The position numbers were made by a program, and so were the translations under genes. Below, piece by piece: positions 44,228 through 53,062 of a stretch of 64,000 bases of DNA (position 1 is its first letter; every line of letters starts with the position of its first letter). The DNA comes from Microbacterium sp. SORGH_AS_0428 (lineage in GTDB: Bacteria; Actinomycetota; Actinomycetes; Actinomycetales; Microbacteriaceae), in NCBI RefSeq assembly GCF_031453615.1, contig NZ_JAVIZT010000001.1, positions 2,108,001-2,172,000 on the forward strand. The letters are read 5' to 3'. The notes under the pieces are model-generated. The model was not told where the DNA came from, made no database searches, and saw only the letters and a list, made by a program, of their open reading frames with translations.

Positions 44228-46612
44228 TCAGAGAAGGCCGGCGGCCGCCAGCTCTGCCCGCAGGATGGGGGCGATGTGCTCGGCGAACGGCACGCTGAGG
44301 TGCGTCTGGTCGTACTTGACCGGCAGTGACCCCGCGAACGCGGGGCACACGCCCTCCCAACAGCTGAACGGCAGGGAACTGATCGCGTGGTCACCGGATG
44401 CGGCGGCCGCCCGCTCGGCCAGCGCCTCCATCTGCTGCCAGGTGGGCGACACCGCGCTCGCGCAGTCGTAGGGCGAGGTGAGCGGCGAGTAGCAGCGAGC
44501 GAGGTCGGCGCCCTCCGGGGGAGGCGCGAGGTGGACGATCCGTCCCGGCGCACCGTAGCCGGCCGCCTCCGCCTGCTGCGAGGCGATGAGGGTCTCGGCG
44601 CTCAGGTCCTGCCCGTCCGGCGTGTGGCCGAGCGTGTAGGCGTCGCTCATCACGACGATGTTCGGGGCGTCGGCGAGCACCATGGCGCGCACGTCGGCTT
44701 TGCGCTGCTCGCAGGCCGCCATGACGCCGGCGCCGTCGTTCTGCACCGCCACCTCGGTGAACCGGCAGCCGTAGAGCCCGACCGTCGTGACGCGGATGGC
44801 GCCGCCGCTGTCCTCCGCCATCTTCTTGAAGGCGGGGGCGTAGGCCATGGCGGTCGAGTCGCCGACGAGATAGATGCGGGTGCCGGCCTGCTCCGAGCCC
44901 CAACTGCACCGACCGGCATCCGGGGCCACGTCGGGAGCGAAGCAGTCCCGTGCCGGGTTGTCGGCCGAGCCACGGGCGATCACCGTGTCCAGCGACGGTG
45001 AGAGGGACGGCCACTGCATGGCGGATGCGGCGGCCGCGAGCTCGCTCTGCACGGCGGCGACGGGATCGTCGCCGCCGCCCCCCTGGGCTTCGGAGGGCGG
45101 GGTGAGCGGCCCGATCACCGGCGCGCCGAAGATGCTCTGCGCCACCAGCACGGCTGTCAGGGCCGCGATGCCGAGCCCGGACGATGCAAGGGCGATCTGC
45201 GTGCCGAACCGGGCCCGCCACGCCTTCCATGCGGACCGGCCCACGTCCTCCTGCGTGCCGGGAGTCTCTTCCGGAGCGACGATCGGAACCACCACCGGTT
45301 CCGGATCCGGATCGGCGAGCACCGGCTCGATGACGCGGTCCGCCGCGGGTCGCGGCCGGGGTGAGCCCGGGTAGTACCTTGTGCCCGGCGTCCACCCCGC
45401 GGGACGCGTCGCCACGACACGCGGCTGAGCCATGACGCGGGGCTCAGGAGAGGTGGGGGCTGCCGCAACGGCGGCGGGGGGCCGGGGTGCGATCGGCTCC
45501 GACGGGTCGGTCTCGGCCGCATCCGCGGCGCGCGGCGGCAGCGGTGCGTACCGCAACGGCTGCTCGACGATGAGATAGGTCGCCAGCGACAGGACGGCGA
45601 TCGCTCCCAGTGTGAGCCACAGCGCTCCCTCGCGTCCGGCGAGGACGACCGAGCCGAGCACGATGACGGGGAAGTGCCACAGATACAGCGAGTACGACAT
45701 GTCGCCGACGAACACGCTCACGGGGTTCGTCAGGGGGAACAGGTGACGGTGGCGCGGATCGCCGCCGACCCCTCCCGCCAGAACGAGGGCGGTGGCAGCG
45801 ACGGGGAGAGCGGCCCAGGGCGCGGGGAAGCCGCCTGCTGCCGGATCGATCACCGCGAACGCGGCGACGATGCCCGCGAGACCGAGCCACCCCATGACCC
45901 CGCCGACCAGCCGCGGGATGCGCGCGAGCAACGGTGCCGCGGCGGCCAGCAACGCCCCGGCGCCCAGCTCCCACGCGCGGGTGAGTGTGGAGAAGTAGGC
46001 GACGGTCGCCTCGGACGTCGTTTGGGAGGCGGCCCACAGGAGCGAAGCGAGCACGATCACGGCCGCGATCCCGGCCACGGTGAGACGTCCGCGGCGCCCG
46101 CGCCGCGCGGCGACGGGAAGCAGCAGCAGGCTCAGCATGACGACGCCCGGCCAGACGAGGTAGAACTGCTCCTCGACGGAGAGCGACCAGAAGTGCTGCA
46201 GCGCGGATGCCGCATCCGTCGCGTGGAAGTAGTCGGTGCCGGCCGCGGCGAAGTGCCAGTTCGCCGCGAAGAGGGCGGACCAGACCGCATCGTGAAGCGT
46301 GCGCTCTGCGACGACGGCGTTGAAGACGAGGAAGCCGGCGCCGACGGTGAGGGCGAGGACGACGACGGCCGCCGGCAGCAGGCGTCGCGCTCGTCGTCCG
46401 TAGAAGCGGGCGAGGCTCACCCGTCCCGTCGTCTCGACCTCGCGCAGGAGCAGCCCGGTGATCAGGAAGCCCGAGATGACGAAGAACACATCGACGCCCA
46501 CGAACCCGCCGCGGGGCCATCCGGCGGCGTGGGCGCCGACGACGGCGAGCACAGCGAGGGCGCGCAGGCCCTGGATGTCTCGGCGGGACGCGGGGGAAGG
46601 AGTGCGGTTCAC
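44228..46612 (-). CDS. OafA/YrhL-type acyltransferase with C-terminal SGNH domain
   Basis: A 794-residue membrane protein. Residues 1-370 are an acyltransferase-3 domain of about ten helices (RRDIQGLRALAVLAVV, FFVISGFLITGLLL, QHFWSLSVEEQFYLVWP). A Pro-rich cytoplasmic linker and one more helix near 475-500 follow. The extracytoplasmic SGNH domain has YLVGDSTAMAYAP (nucleophile Ser) and DQTHLS (Asp/His). Such proteins O-acetylate cell-wall or exported glycans. The GTG start at 46612 has no ribosome site; a hairpin lies directly before it. Confidence 0.88.
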   Translation of the reverse strand: MNRTPSPASRRDIQGLRALAVLAVVGAHAAGWPRGGFVGVDVFFVISGFLITGLLLREVETTGRVSLARFYGRRARRLLPAAVVVLALTVGAGFLVFNAVVAERTLHDAVWSALFAANWHFAAAGTDYFHATDAASALQHFWSLSVEEQFYLVWPGVVMLSLLLLPVAARRGRRGRLTVAGIAAVIVLASLLWAASQTTSEATVAYFSTLTRAWELGAGALLAAAAPLLARIPRLVGGVMGWLGLAGIVAAFAVIDPAAGGFPAPWAALPVAATALVLAGGVGGDPRHRHLFPLTNPVSVFVGDMSYSLYLWHFPVIVLGSVVLAGREGALWLTLGAIAVLSLATYLIVEQPLRYAPLPPRAADAAETDPSEPIAPRPPAAVAAAPTSPEPRVMAQPRVVATRPAGWTPGTRYYPGSPRPRPAADRVIEPVLADPDPEPVVVPIVAPEETPGTQEDVGRSAWKAWRARFGTQIALASSGLGIAALTAVLVAQSIFGAPVIGPLTPPSEAQGGGGDDPVAAVQSELAAAASAMQWPSLSPSLDTVIARGSADNPARDCFAPDVAPDAGRCSWGSEQAGTRIYLVGDSTAMAYAPAFKKMAEDSGGAIRVTTVGLYGCRFTEVAVQNDGAGVMAACEQRKADVRAMVLADAPNIVVMSDAYTLGHTPDGQDLSAETLIASQQAEAAGYGAPGRIVHLAPPPEGADLARCYSPLTSPYDCASAVSPTWQQMEALAERAAAASGDHAISSLPFSCWEGVCPAFAGSLPVKYDQTHLSVPFAEHIAPILRAELAAAGLL

Positions 46613-46615
46613 GTG

Positions 46616-46641
46616 CTGATTCCGGCAGAAGCCGGAATCAG
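46616..46641. repeat. ATTCCGGC-type REP-like hairpin at the acyltransferase start
   Basis: CTGATTCCGGC (46616-46626) pairs exactly with GCCGGAATCAG (46631-46641) around an AGAA loop. It ends three bases before the GTG of the acyltransferase gene and occupies the place where a ribosome site should be. The sequence resembles widespread bacterial REP-type palindromes built on ATTCCGGC. Confidence 0.65.
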
Positions 46642-46693
46642 TGTACGGGGAGCGGTCCCACGCATCGTCGCGCCCCCGGACCCGGGGCGCCGC

Positions 46694-46954
46694 TCAGATG
46701 ATCGACAGCTCGCGCAGCTTCGCGTCGACGTCCGCGTTGGACGGCTCGACGTGATGGGTCGCGTCGGGGTACACCACGACGGGGATGTTGGTACGGCCCG
46801 AGATCTCGCGGGCGACCTCCGCCGCGGCGGGGTCGGCCTCGAGATCGACGTAGGTGTACTCCACGCCCAGCTCATCGAGCTGAGCCTTCGTGCGGCGGCA
46901 GTCGCGGCACCACTCGGCGCCGAACATCGTGATGCCGGATCCCGTTTCGCTCAT
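46694..46954 (-). CDS. glutaredoxin-like protein (mycoredoxin type)
   Basis: An 86-residue thioredoxin-fold protein with the active site EWCRDCRR (C16, C19), the cis-Pro segment TNIPVVVYPD, and a compact C-terminal helix. Actinobacterial mycoredoxins use mycothiol to reduce mixed disulfides and commonly have C-x-x-C at this position, so that is the likely role. ATG at 46954. It lies upstream of the acyltransferase gene and divergent from the glycosyltransferase. Confidence 0.85.
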   Translation of the reverse strand: MSETGSGITMFGAEWCRDCRRTKAQLDELGVEYTYVDLEADPAAAEVAREISGRTNIPVVVYPDATHHVEPSNADVDAKLRELSII

Positions 46955-47116
46955 GGATTCCAGGGTACGGGTAAACGGCCCGTGATCGGGTGGTTACGAG
47001 TTGGCTAGCGGATTCCTATGCGCACGCTCAACCCCAGGGAATTGACATGCGCAGCGTGCCAGGATGAGGAACGTCGCCCGCACTCGGGCGTTCACAGCTT
47101 CCATCAGGCGGTGCAC

Positions 47117-48271
47117 ATGCAGGTCACGGTCATCGTCCCCACGTTCAACGAGGCGCCCAATGTGGCAGAGCTCGTGCGTCGGGTCGCCGCAACCGCGAAA
47201 GGCTTCAGTGTCGACATCCTCTTCGTCGACGACAGTACGGACGAGACGCCCGACGTCATCCGGCGCGTGGCGGCCACCGCCGACGTCCCCGTTCGCCTCA
47301 TCCACCGCGACGACCCCGCGGGCGGACTGAGCGGAGCCGTCGTGGCGGGTCTGGATGCCGCGCCCAGCGACGTCTGCATCGTCATGGACGGCGACCTGCA
47401 GCATCCGCCGGAGGACATCGCCCGTATGGTCGCGCGCTACCTGCACGGCGACGTCGATGTGGTCGTGGCCTCGCGCTACACCGCCGACGGCACCGCGGGC
47501 GGTCTCGCCGACCGTTCGCGAGTGATCGTCTCGCGCGGCTCGACCGCCGTCACGAAGGCGATGTTCCCGATCCGCCTGCGCGAGGTCACCGACCCGATGA
47601 CCGGGTTCTTCCTGGTGGACCGTCGCGCCATCGATCTCGATCAGCTGCGCCCGCGCGGCTTCAAGATCCTGCTCGAGATCCTCGCCCGCCGTTCGCTGCG
47701 CGTCGCCGAGATCCCGTTCGCGTTCGCGGACAGGTTCGCGGGCGCCTCGAAGGCGTCGTTCTCGCAGGGCATCTCGTTCCTCGCGCAGCTCGCCATGCTC
47801 CGCTTCGGCAAGATGTCGGCGTTCGCGCTCATCGGCGCGCTGGGTGCGGTGGCCAACATCGCGATCGTGTGGCTGCTCTCGCACGCCGGCGTCACGGACC
47901 TCGCCGCCATGATCATCGCCGCCGAGACGACGATCATCGCGAACTTCCTGCTGCAGGAGCGGTTCGTCTTCCAGGACATGCGGGAGCAGGCATCCGGGAT
48001 CGGCAGCAGGTTCGCGAAGTCGTTCTCGTTCAACAACGTCGAGTTGCTGATCCGCATCCCGATCACGACGCTGATGATCTCGACGTGGCACATCTCGGTG
48101 GTCATCGCCACCGCTGTCACTCTCGTGGCCGCGTTCGTCGTGCGCTTCCTGTTCCACTCGCTCGTGGTCTACGCACCCCGCCGTACCGCGTCGCCCCGCC
48201 CGGCGCCCTCGCGCGCCCGCTACTTCGTCGAGGAGATCGACCGTCAGGCGATCTCGCCCGGGGAGATCTGA
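47117..48271 (+). CDS. family 2 glycosyltransferase with GtrA-like membrane domain
   Basis: A 384-residue enzyme. Residues 1-235 are a GT2 domain of the polyprenyl-phosphate sugar synthase type (VTVIVPTFNEAPNVAELV, FVDDSTDETPDV, VMDGDLQHPPEDI, ADRFAGASKASF). Residues about 240-365 are four membrane helices of the GtrA type. It probably transfers a sugar such as mannose from a nucleotide donor to undecaprenyl phosphate for export. ATG at 47117 starts the domain exactly; an upstream in-frame start would add 33 unrelated residues. Confidence 0.88.
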   Translation: MQVTVIVPTFNEAPNVAELVRRVAATAKGFSVDILFVDDSTDETPDVIRRVAATADVPVRLIHRDDPAGGLSGAVVAGLDAAPSDVCIVMDGDLQHPPEDIARMVARYLHGDVDVVVASRYTADGTAGGLADRSRVIVSRGSTAVTKAMFPIRLREVTDPMTGFFLVDRRAIDLDQLRPRGFKILLEILARRSLRVAEIPFAFADRFAGASKASFSQGISFLAQLAMLRFGKMSAFALIGALGAVANIAIVWLLSHAGVTDLAAMIIAAETTIIANFLLQERFVFQDMREQASGIGSRFAKSFSFNNVELLIRIPITTLMISTWHISVVIATAVTLVAAFVVRFLFHSLVVYAPRRTASPRPAPSRARYFVEEIDRQAISPGEI

Positions 48272-48280
48272 GCCGGCCGA

Positions 48281-49432
48281 TCAGCCGACTTCGGCGATGA
48301 ACTCGCTCAGACTCATGCCGTAGTTGATACGGATGGTCGGCAGCGCGAGCTTGTCGGTGCCGGCGCGCACGTAACCGTGATCGATCGTGCGCGCCATCTC
48401 GAAGCCGGCGTCGCGCAGCCCCTGCTTGGCGGTGTCGTTGTAGTGCCCGAACGGGTAGGCCATGACCTGCTTCGCACCGAGGATCTGCGCTGACGTCTCC
48501 ATGTCGGCGGCGATCTGCGCCGCGGACCAGTTGACCATCCGGCCCTTACCGTTCGCGCCCGCCTCGTGCATGTCGTGGGTGTGCGACCGCTGCAGCACGA
48601 ACGGGGACGGCGAGGGCTCGCTGCGCCACTTCGTGATGACGAAGGAGGTCGTCAGCAGCCGATGTGCGTCCACGACGGGAACGGCCAGCTCCAGCCAGGT
48701 CGAGTCGGCGTCGTCGTCCGTGATGATCACCGATCGGGGCGGGAGCGCGAGGCGGCCGTCGATGAAGGCGCTGAGCTCGTCCCACGTCGGGAGGTAGAAC
48801 CGCTGATCGGCGAGATAGCCGAGCTGCGCGTCGAAGTCGCCGATGTAGGTGTAGTTCAGTCTGAGCGAGTTGCTCTCGCCCTCCGGTCTGGTCGTGAACT
48901 GGTGGTACATGAGGATCGGGACCGCGACGTCTGCTGCGGCGACCGCCTCCGGTGTCGTCCACGCGCCGTAGAGCGTGATCTCGCGGTCTGTGCATGCGAC
49001 GAGGTCGGCGCCGTTGACGCGGGCGTCGACGTTCGCGCTCTGCGCATCCGCCTCGCTCGCGTACCACCCGGCGAACACCGCGCCGTCTCGTCGCGGGATG
49101 GGCAGGGCGTCGTAGAGCGCCCCCTGATGTTGGAGCTGCGGCTGCTCCGAGACGTCGTCACCCGCGAAGGAGACCGCGCACGCGGCAGGATCGCTGCTCC
49201 CGGCGAGCAGCTGCTGTGCGGCCGTGAGCGGCGTGGAGGTGGGAGTCGGCGTCGCCGCGGTCGGCACCGGGCCGGCGGCGTCGGGAGCGGCTTCGACGGA
49301 GAGCGCACGGACGATCGCCACGACACCCACGATCACGGCGACCAGCGCGAGGGCGGCGAGGGATGCCGCCAGCGCTCGGCGCCGGCGCAGAACCGAGCGG
49401 CGTCCGCGTTGCTCTCGTCTGCTCGTCTCCAT
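48281..49432 (-). CDS. membrane-anchored polysaccharide deacetylase
   Basis: A 383-residue protein with one N-terminal membrane helix (about 22-43), a Thr/Pro-rich spacer, a small domain near 70-155, and a NodB-type deacetylase domain. The NodB motifs are LMYHQF, IITDDDADS (metal Asp, altered from the usual T-F-D-D-G), HTHDMHE (metal His pair) and MAYPFGHYN. It likely deacetylates peptidoglycan or exported glycan outside the cell. GGGAGA precedes the ATG at 49432. It is convergent with the glycosyltransferase gene. Confidence 0.85.
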   Translation of the reverse strand: METSRREQRGRRSVLRRRRALAASLAALALVAVIVGVVAIVRALSVEAAPDAAGPVPTAATPTPTSTPLTAAQQLLAGSSDPAACAVSFAGDDVSEQPQLQHQGALYDALPIPRRDGAVFAGWYASEADAQSANVDARVNGADLVACTDREITLYGAWTTPEAVAAADVAVPILMYHQFTTRPEGESNSLRLNYTYIGDFDAQLGYLADQRFYLPTWDELSAFIDGRLALPPRSVIITDDDADSTWLELAVPVVDAHRLLTTSFVITKWRSEPSPSPFVLQRSHTHDMHEAGANGKGRMVNWSAAQIAADMETSAQILGAKQVMAYPFGHYNDTAKQGLRDAGFEMARTIDHGYVRAGTDKLALPTIRINYGMSLSEFIAEVG

Positions 49433-49609
49433 GGGTCTCCCGGTGCCGTGCGGTCGGCTTCCCCTGGCGGCGGCGACCGCACCGATGCTATCGGGCGTCG
49501 CCCGGGAACGGATGCCGCGGCCCGCACACACGCCGTCCTAGACTGACCGGACGGTGCCAGAGCCCGCTCGTGTGCGCCGCATCCTCTCCCCGTCGAGAAC
49601 GAAGACACG

Positions 49610-51310
49610 ATGCTCCACTCCGCCGCCGGCCGCGCGTTCCGCGAGGCCAGGGACTTCCTGCTCGCCCACTCCCACGACATGGAGGCGGCCCGCGCGGGGT
49701 TCGTCTGGCCCGACGTGGGGGACCACTTCAACTGGGCCGTCGACTGGTTCGACGAGATCGCCCTCGGCAACGACCGCCTCGCCCTGCGGGTGCTCGAAGA
49801 GGACGGCACCGAGGCGTCGCGCACGTACGAAGAGATGCGGGTGCGCTCCGACCGTGTCGCGAACTGGCTGCGCGATCAGGGCGTTCGCCGCGGTGACGCC
49901 GTGATGCTGATGCTCGACAACCGGGTCGAGCTCTGGGAGGCGATGCTCGCGATCATGAAGCTGGGCGCCGTCATCCTGCCGACCTCGGTCGTGCTCGGAC
50001 CCGATGACCTGGCCGAGCGCATCGATCGCGCCGGTGTCCGAGTCGTGATCGCGGATGCGGCGGATGCGGAGAAGTTCGACGCCCTGGCGCCCGAGCTCGT
50101 GCGGGTCGTCGTGGGCGGAGACCGAGAGGGCTGGGCCTCGTTCACGGATGCGGATGCCGCATCCGACGAGCGCCCCGGGGTCGTCGTGGACTCCACCGAC
50201 ACGGCGATCGTCTACTTCACCTCCGGCACGACCTCGCGTCCGAAGATGGTCGAGCACACGCACGTCTCGTACCCGGTGGGCCACCTCAGCACCATGTACT
50301 GGATCGGGGTGCGTCCAGGAGACGTGCACATGACCATCAGTGCGCCCGGCTGGGGCAAGCACGCCTGGAGTCTGTTCTTCTCGCCCTGGATCGCCGAGGC
50401 GACCGTCTTCGTCTACAACTACCGCCGCTTCGACGCGGTGGCGCTCGTCGGCGAGCTCGACCGCGCGGGCGTCAACACGTTCTGCGCTCCGCCGACCGTG
50501 TGGCGCATGCTCATCCAGGCCGACCTCGAGCACAAGCCCCGGGCGCTTCGCGAGCTGCTGTCCGCCGGCGAGCCGCTCAACCCCGAGGTGATCGCCACGA
50601 TCGAGCGCTGGTGGGGCATCCAGATCCGTGACGGCTACGGCCAGACCGAGCTGACGGCCGTCATCGGCAATACGCCGGGCGTCGCGCTCAAGCCCGGATC
50701 CATGGGGCGCGCGCTCCCCGGTGTCGAGATCGTGCTGCTGGATCCGGTCACTGGCGAGGTGGCCGACGAGGGGGAGATCTGCCTGCCCACGGTGCCCGTG
50801 AGGCCGCTGAACCTCACGCCCGGCTACATCGGCGAGCCCGAGCGAACGGCCAAGGTCGAGCACGACGGGTACTACCACACGAGCGATGTCGCGGTCCGCG
50901 ACGCCGACGGGTTCCTGACGTTCGTGGGGCGCACGGACGACGTGTTCAAGGCCAGCGACTTCAAGGTGTCGCCGTTCGAGGTGGAGTCGATCCTGCTCGA
51001 ACATGCGGCCGTCGCCGAGGCCGGCGTCGTCGGCGCTCCGGATGCGGTGCGGCTGAATGTCGTGAAGGCCTACGTCGCGCTCGCCGCGGGTGTTGAGCCG
51101 GATGCCGCGACCGCGCGCAGCATCCTCGCGCACGCGCGCGAGCACATGCCGCCGTACATGCGCGTGCGTCGCATCGAGTTCTTCGAGCTGCCCAAGACGA
51201 TCTCCGGCAAGATCCGTCGCGTCGAGCTGCGCGAACGCGAGGAGGCGGCCGGCTCCGATCGCATCGACTCCGAGTTCCGCGAGAGCGACTTCCCCGACCT
51301 CAAGGGCTGA
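49610..51310 (+). CDS. AMP-binding acyl-CoA synthetase (medium-chain/MACS type)
   Basis: A 566-residue adenylate-forming ligase that activates a carboxylic acid to its CoA thioester. The P-loop-like motif is IVYFTSGTTSRPKMVEHTH, followed by RDGYGQTELTAVIG, GYYHTSDVAVRDADGFLTFV and the C-terminal lysine region PKTISGKIRRVELRE. The WGIQIRD and APGWGKHAWSLFFSPW blocks resemble medium-chain acyl-CoA synthetases. The substrate is not certain. ATG at 49610. Confidence 0.9.
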   Translation: MLHSAAGRAFREARDFLLAHSHDMEAARAGFVWPDVGDHFNWAVDWFDEIALGNDRLALRVLEEDGTEASRTYEEMRVRSDRVANWLRDQGVRRGDAVMLMLDNRVELWEAMLAIMKLGAVILPTSVVLGPDDLAERIDRAGVRVVIADAADAEKFDALAPELVRVVVGGDREGWASFTDADAASDERPGVVVDSTDTAIVYFTSGTTSRPKMVEHTHVSYPVGHLSTMYWIGVRPGDVHMTISAPGWGKHAWSLFFSPWIAEATVFVYNYRRFDAVALVGELDRAGVNTFCAPPTVWRMLIQADLEHKPRALRELLSAGEPLNPEVIATIERWWGIQIRDGYGQTELTAVIGNTPGVALKPGSMGRALPGVEIVLLDPVTGEVADEGEICLPTVPVRPLNLTPGYIGEPERTAKVEHDGYYHTSDVAVRDADGFLTFVGRTDDVFKASDFKVSPFEVESILLEHAAVAEAGVVGAPDAVRLNVVKAYVALAAGVEPDAATARSILAHAREHMPPYMRVRRIEFFELPKTISGKIRRVELREREEAAGSDRIDSEFRESDFPDLKG

Positions 51311-51379
51311 CGTCCGACCGGTCCACGCAGGGCCGGGTGGACCGGAGCCGGTGCGCCCGGGCATGGGTAGCGTGGCACC

Positions 51380-52210
51380 GTGAGCGAGATCGAGCACTGG
51401 GCCGCCTTCTCCGACGACCCCGCAGGCGGTAACCCGGCCGGGGTCGTGCGCGCCGCCGAGGGGTGGAGCGACGAGCGGATGCAGCGCACCGCTGCCGACC
51501 TCGGGTACGCCGAGTCCGCGTTCGTGACCACGGGCGAGGACGGCACCCGCCGCATCCGCTATTTCTCTCCGATCGCCGAGGTGCCGTTCTGCGGTCATGC
51601 GACGGTTGCGACGGCCGCGGCGCTCGCCGAGCGCGAGGGCGACGGCCGATTCGTGTTCGAGACCGCGGTGGGCGGGATCGAGATCGTGACGCGTTCGGAC
51701 GACGACGGTCGCCTCGTGTCGTTCACGAGCGTCGAGCCGGATGCGGCGGAGCTGACGTCGCAGACGCTGGACGAACTCCTCGCGCTGCTGGGGATCGATC
51801 GCGATGCCCTGCATCCCTCGTACCCGCCCGCTCTCGCGTACGGCGGGAACTGGCATCCCCTGCTCGTGCTCGCCGAGCGCCCGGTGTTCGACGCGTTCGT
51901 CTTCGACCCCGCCGCGGCGCGTCGCCTGCTCGATGCGAACGGATGGCCGGCCACGATCATCGTCCTCTGGCCCGAGAGCGATGCGCTCTGGCACGCGCGC
52001 AACATCTTCCCCGTCGGGTCCGTCACCGAAGACCCCGCCACGGGCGCCGCAGCCGCGGCGACGGGCGGCTACCTGCGCAGCCGCGGCCTCGCGCCGCGGC
52101 GCATCCGGATCGGCCAGGGAACGCACGTCGGGCGGCCGAGCGTGCTCGATGTGGACGTGACCTCCGCCGGCGGAATCGTGGTCTCCGGGAGGGCCGCGCG
52201 CATCCGCTAG
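51380..52210 (+). CDS. PhzF-family isomerase/epimerase-like protein
   Basis: A 276-residue protein with the duplicated diaminopimelate-epimerase-like fold of PhzF. AFSDDPAGGNPAGVV begins the fold, DLGYAESAFV contains the catalytic Glu, SPIAEVPFCGHATVATAAAL is the family signature, and VTEDPATGAAAAATGGYL closes the second half. The natural substrate is unknown outside phenazine producers. GTG start at 51380. Confidence 0.9.
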   Translation: MSEIEHWAAFSDDPAGGNPAGVVRAAEGWSDERMQRTAADLGYAESAFVTTGEDGTRRIRYFSPIAEVPFCGHATVATAAALAEREGDGRFVFETAVGGIEIVTRSDDDGRLVSFTSVEPDAAELTSQTLDELLALLGIDRDALHPSYPPALAYGGNWHPLLVLAERPVFDAFVFDPAAARRLLDANGWPATIIVLWPESDALWHARNIFPVGSVTEDPATGAAAAATGGYLRSRGLAPRRIRIGQGTHVGRPSVLDVDVTSAGGIVVSGRAARIR

Positions 52211-52219
52211 AAATTCTTC

Positions 52220-52246
52220 CCATCCGTTTCACGGAGCACGCCGAAC
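52220..52246 (+). promoter_or_regulatory. SigK-like promoter before the fasciclin gene
   Basis: CCATCC at 52220-52225 and CCGAAC at 52241-52246 resemble the mycobacterial SigK promoter (CCATCC, 16-17 nt, CCGAAT), with a spacer one base short. Fasciclin proteins MPT70 and MPT83 are the best-known SigK targets, and the gene 100 nt downstream encodes a fasciclin lipoprotein. No sigK gene is in the window. Confidence 0.4.
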
Positions 52247-52345
52247 AGAGGATGTACGCCGCAAGAGTGCGGCTGCCTCGCTCCCGGCACCGGGGCGTGT
52301 TCTGAACGAGTCGGCACACAGCGACTCTCTGATTCGGAGGACATC

Positions 52346-53002
52346 ATGCGCACCAACAAGAAGCACCTGTTCGGCGGCCTCACCCTTCTCGCCGTCGCCG
52401 GGTTCGCACTCGCCGGCTGTGCGGGCGGATCTGCCGGCACGTCCGAGAGCACCATGGCGCCCGAGACCTCGACGGCAGCTCCGATGCCCAGCAAGACGAT
52501 GGACGCGGCATCCGACCTCGTCGGCGCCGGCTGCGCCGACTACGCCGCGATGGTCCCGAGCGGTGCGGGCTCGGTCGAGGGCATGTCGCTCGACCCGGTC
52601 GCCACGGCCGCATCCAACAACCCGCTGCTGACCACGCTCGTGTCGGCCGTCAGCGGCCAGCTGAACCCCGATGTGAACCTCGTCGACACCCTCAACGGCA
52701 GCGAGTTCACGGTCTTCGCTCCCGTCGATGAGGCCTTCGGCAAGATCGACGCCGCGACCATCGACTCGCTGAAGACCGACAGCGCGGCGCTGACCAAGAT
52801 CCTCACCTACCACGTGGTCCCCGGCCAGATCGCGCCGAGCGCCATCGACGGCACGCACGCCACGGTCGAGGGCCAGGACGTGACGGTGACCGGTAGCGGT
52901 GACAACATCATGGTCAACGGCGCCAAGGTCATCTGCGGTGGCGTGAAGACCAAGAACGCGACCGTGTACCTCATCGACTCGGTGCTGATGCCCCCCATGT
53001 GA
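52346..53002 (+). CDS. fasciclin-domain (FAS1) lipoprotein
   Basis: A 218-residue exported lipoprotein. The signal peptide ends in LAGC (Cys25), a Thr/Met/Ala-rich spacer follows, and residues about 80-218 form one FAS1 domain with [15 protein letters not shown] and [15 protein letters not shown]1 domains mediate adhesion or cell-surface assembly. GGAGG precedes the ATG. The membrane molybdopterin oxidoreductase starts 60 nt downstream, a pairing seen in other actinobacteria. Confidence 0.92.
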   Translation: MRTNKKHLFGGLTLLAVAGFALAGCAGGSAGTSESTMAPETSTAAPMPSKTMDAASDLVGAGCADYAAMVPSGAGSVEGMSLDPVATAASNNPLLTTLVSAVSGQLNPDVNLVDTLNGSEFTVFAPVDEAFGKIDAATIDSLKTDSAALTKILTYHVVPGQIAPSAIDGTHATVEGQDVTVTGSGDNIMVNGAKVICGGVKTKNATVYLIDSVLMPPM

Positions 53003-53062
53003 TCCCCTGAACACTGACGACACTCCGGCGTGACCCGCCGGACCGGCGAGCGGAGACCGACC

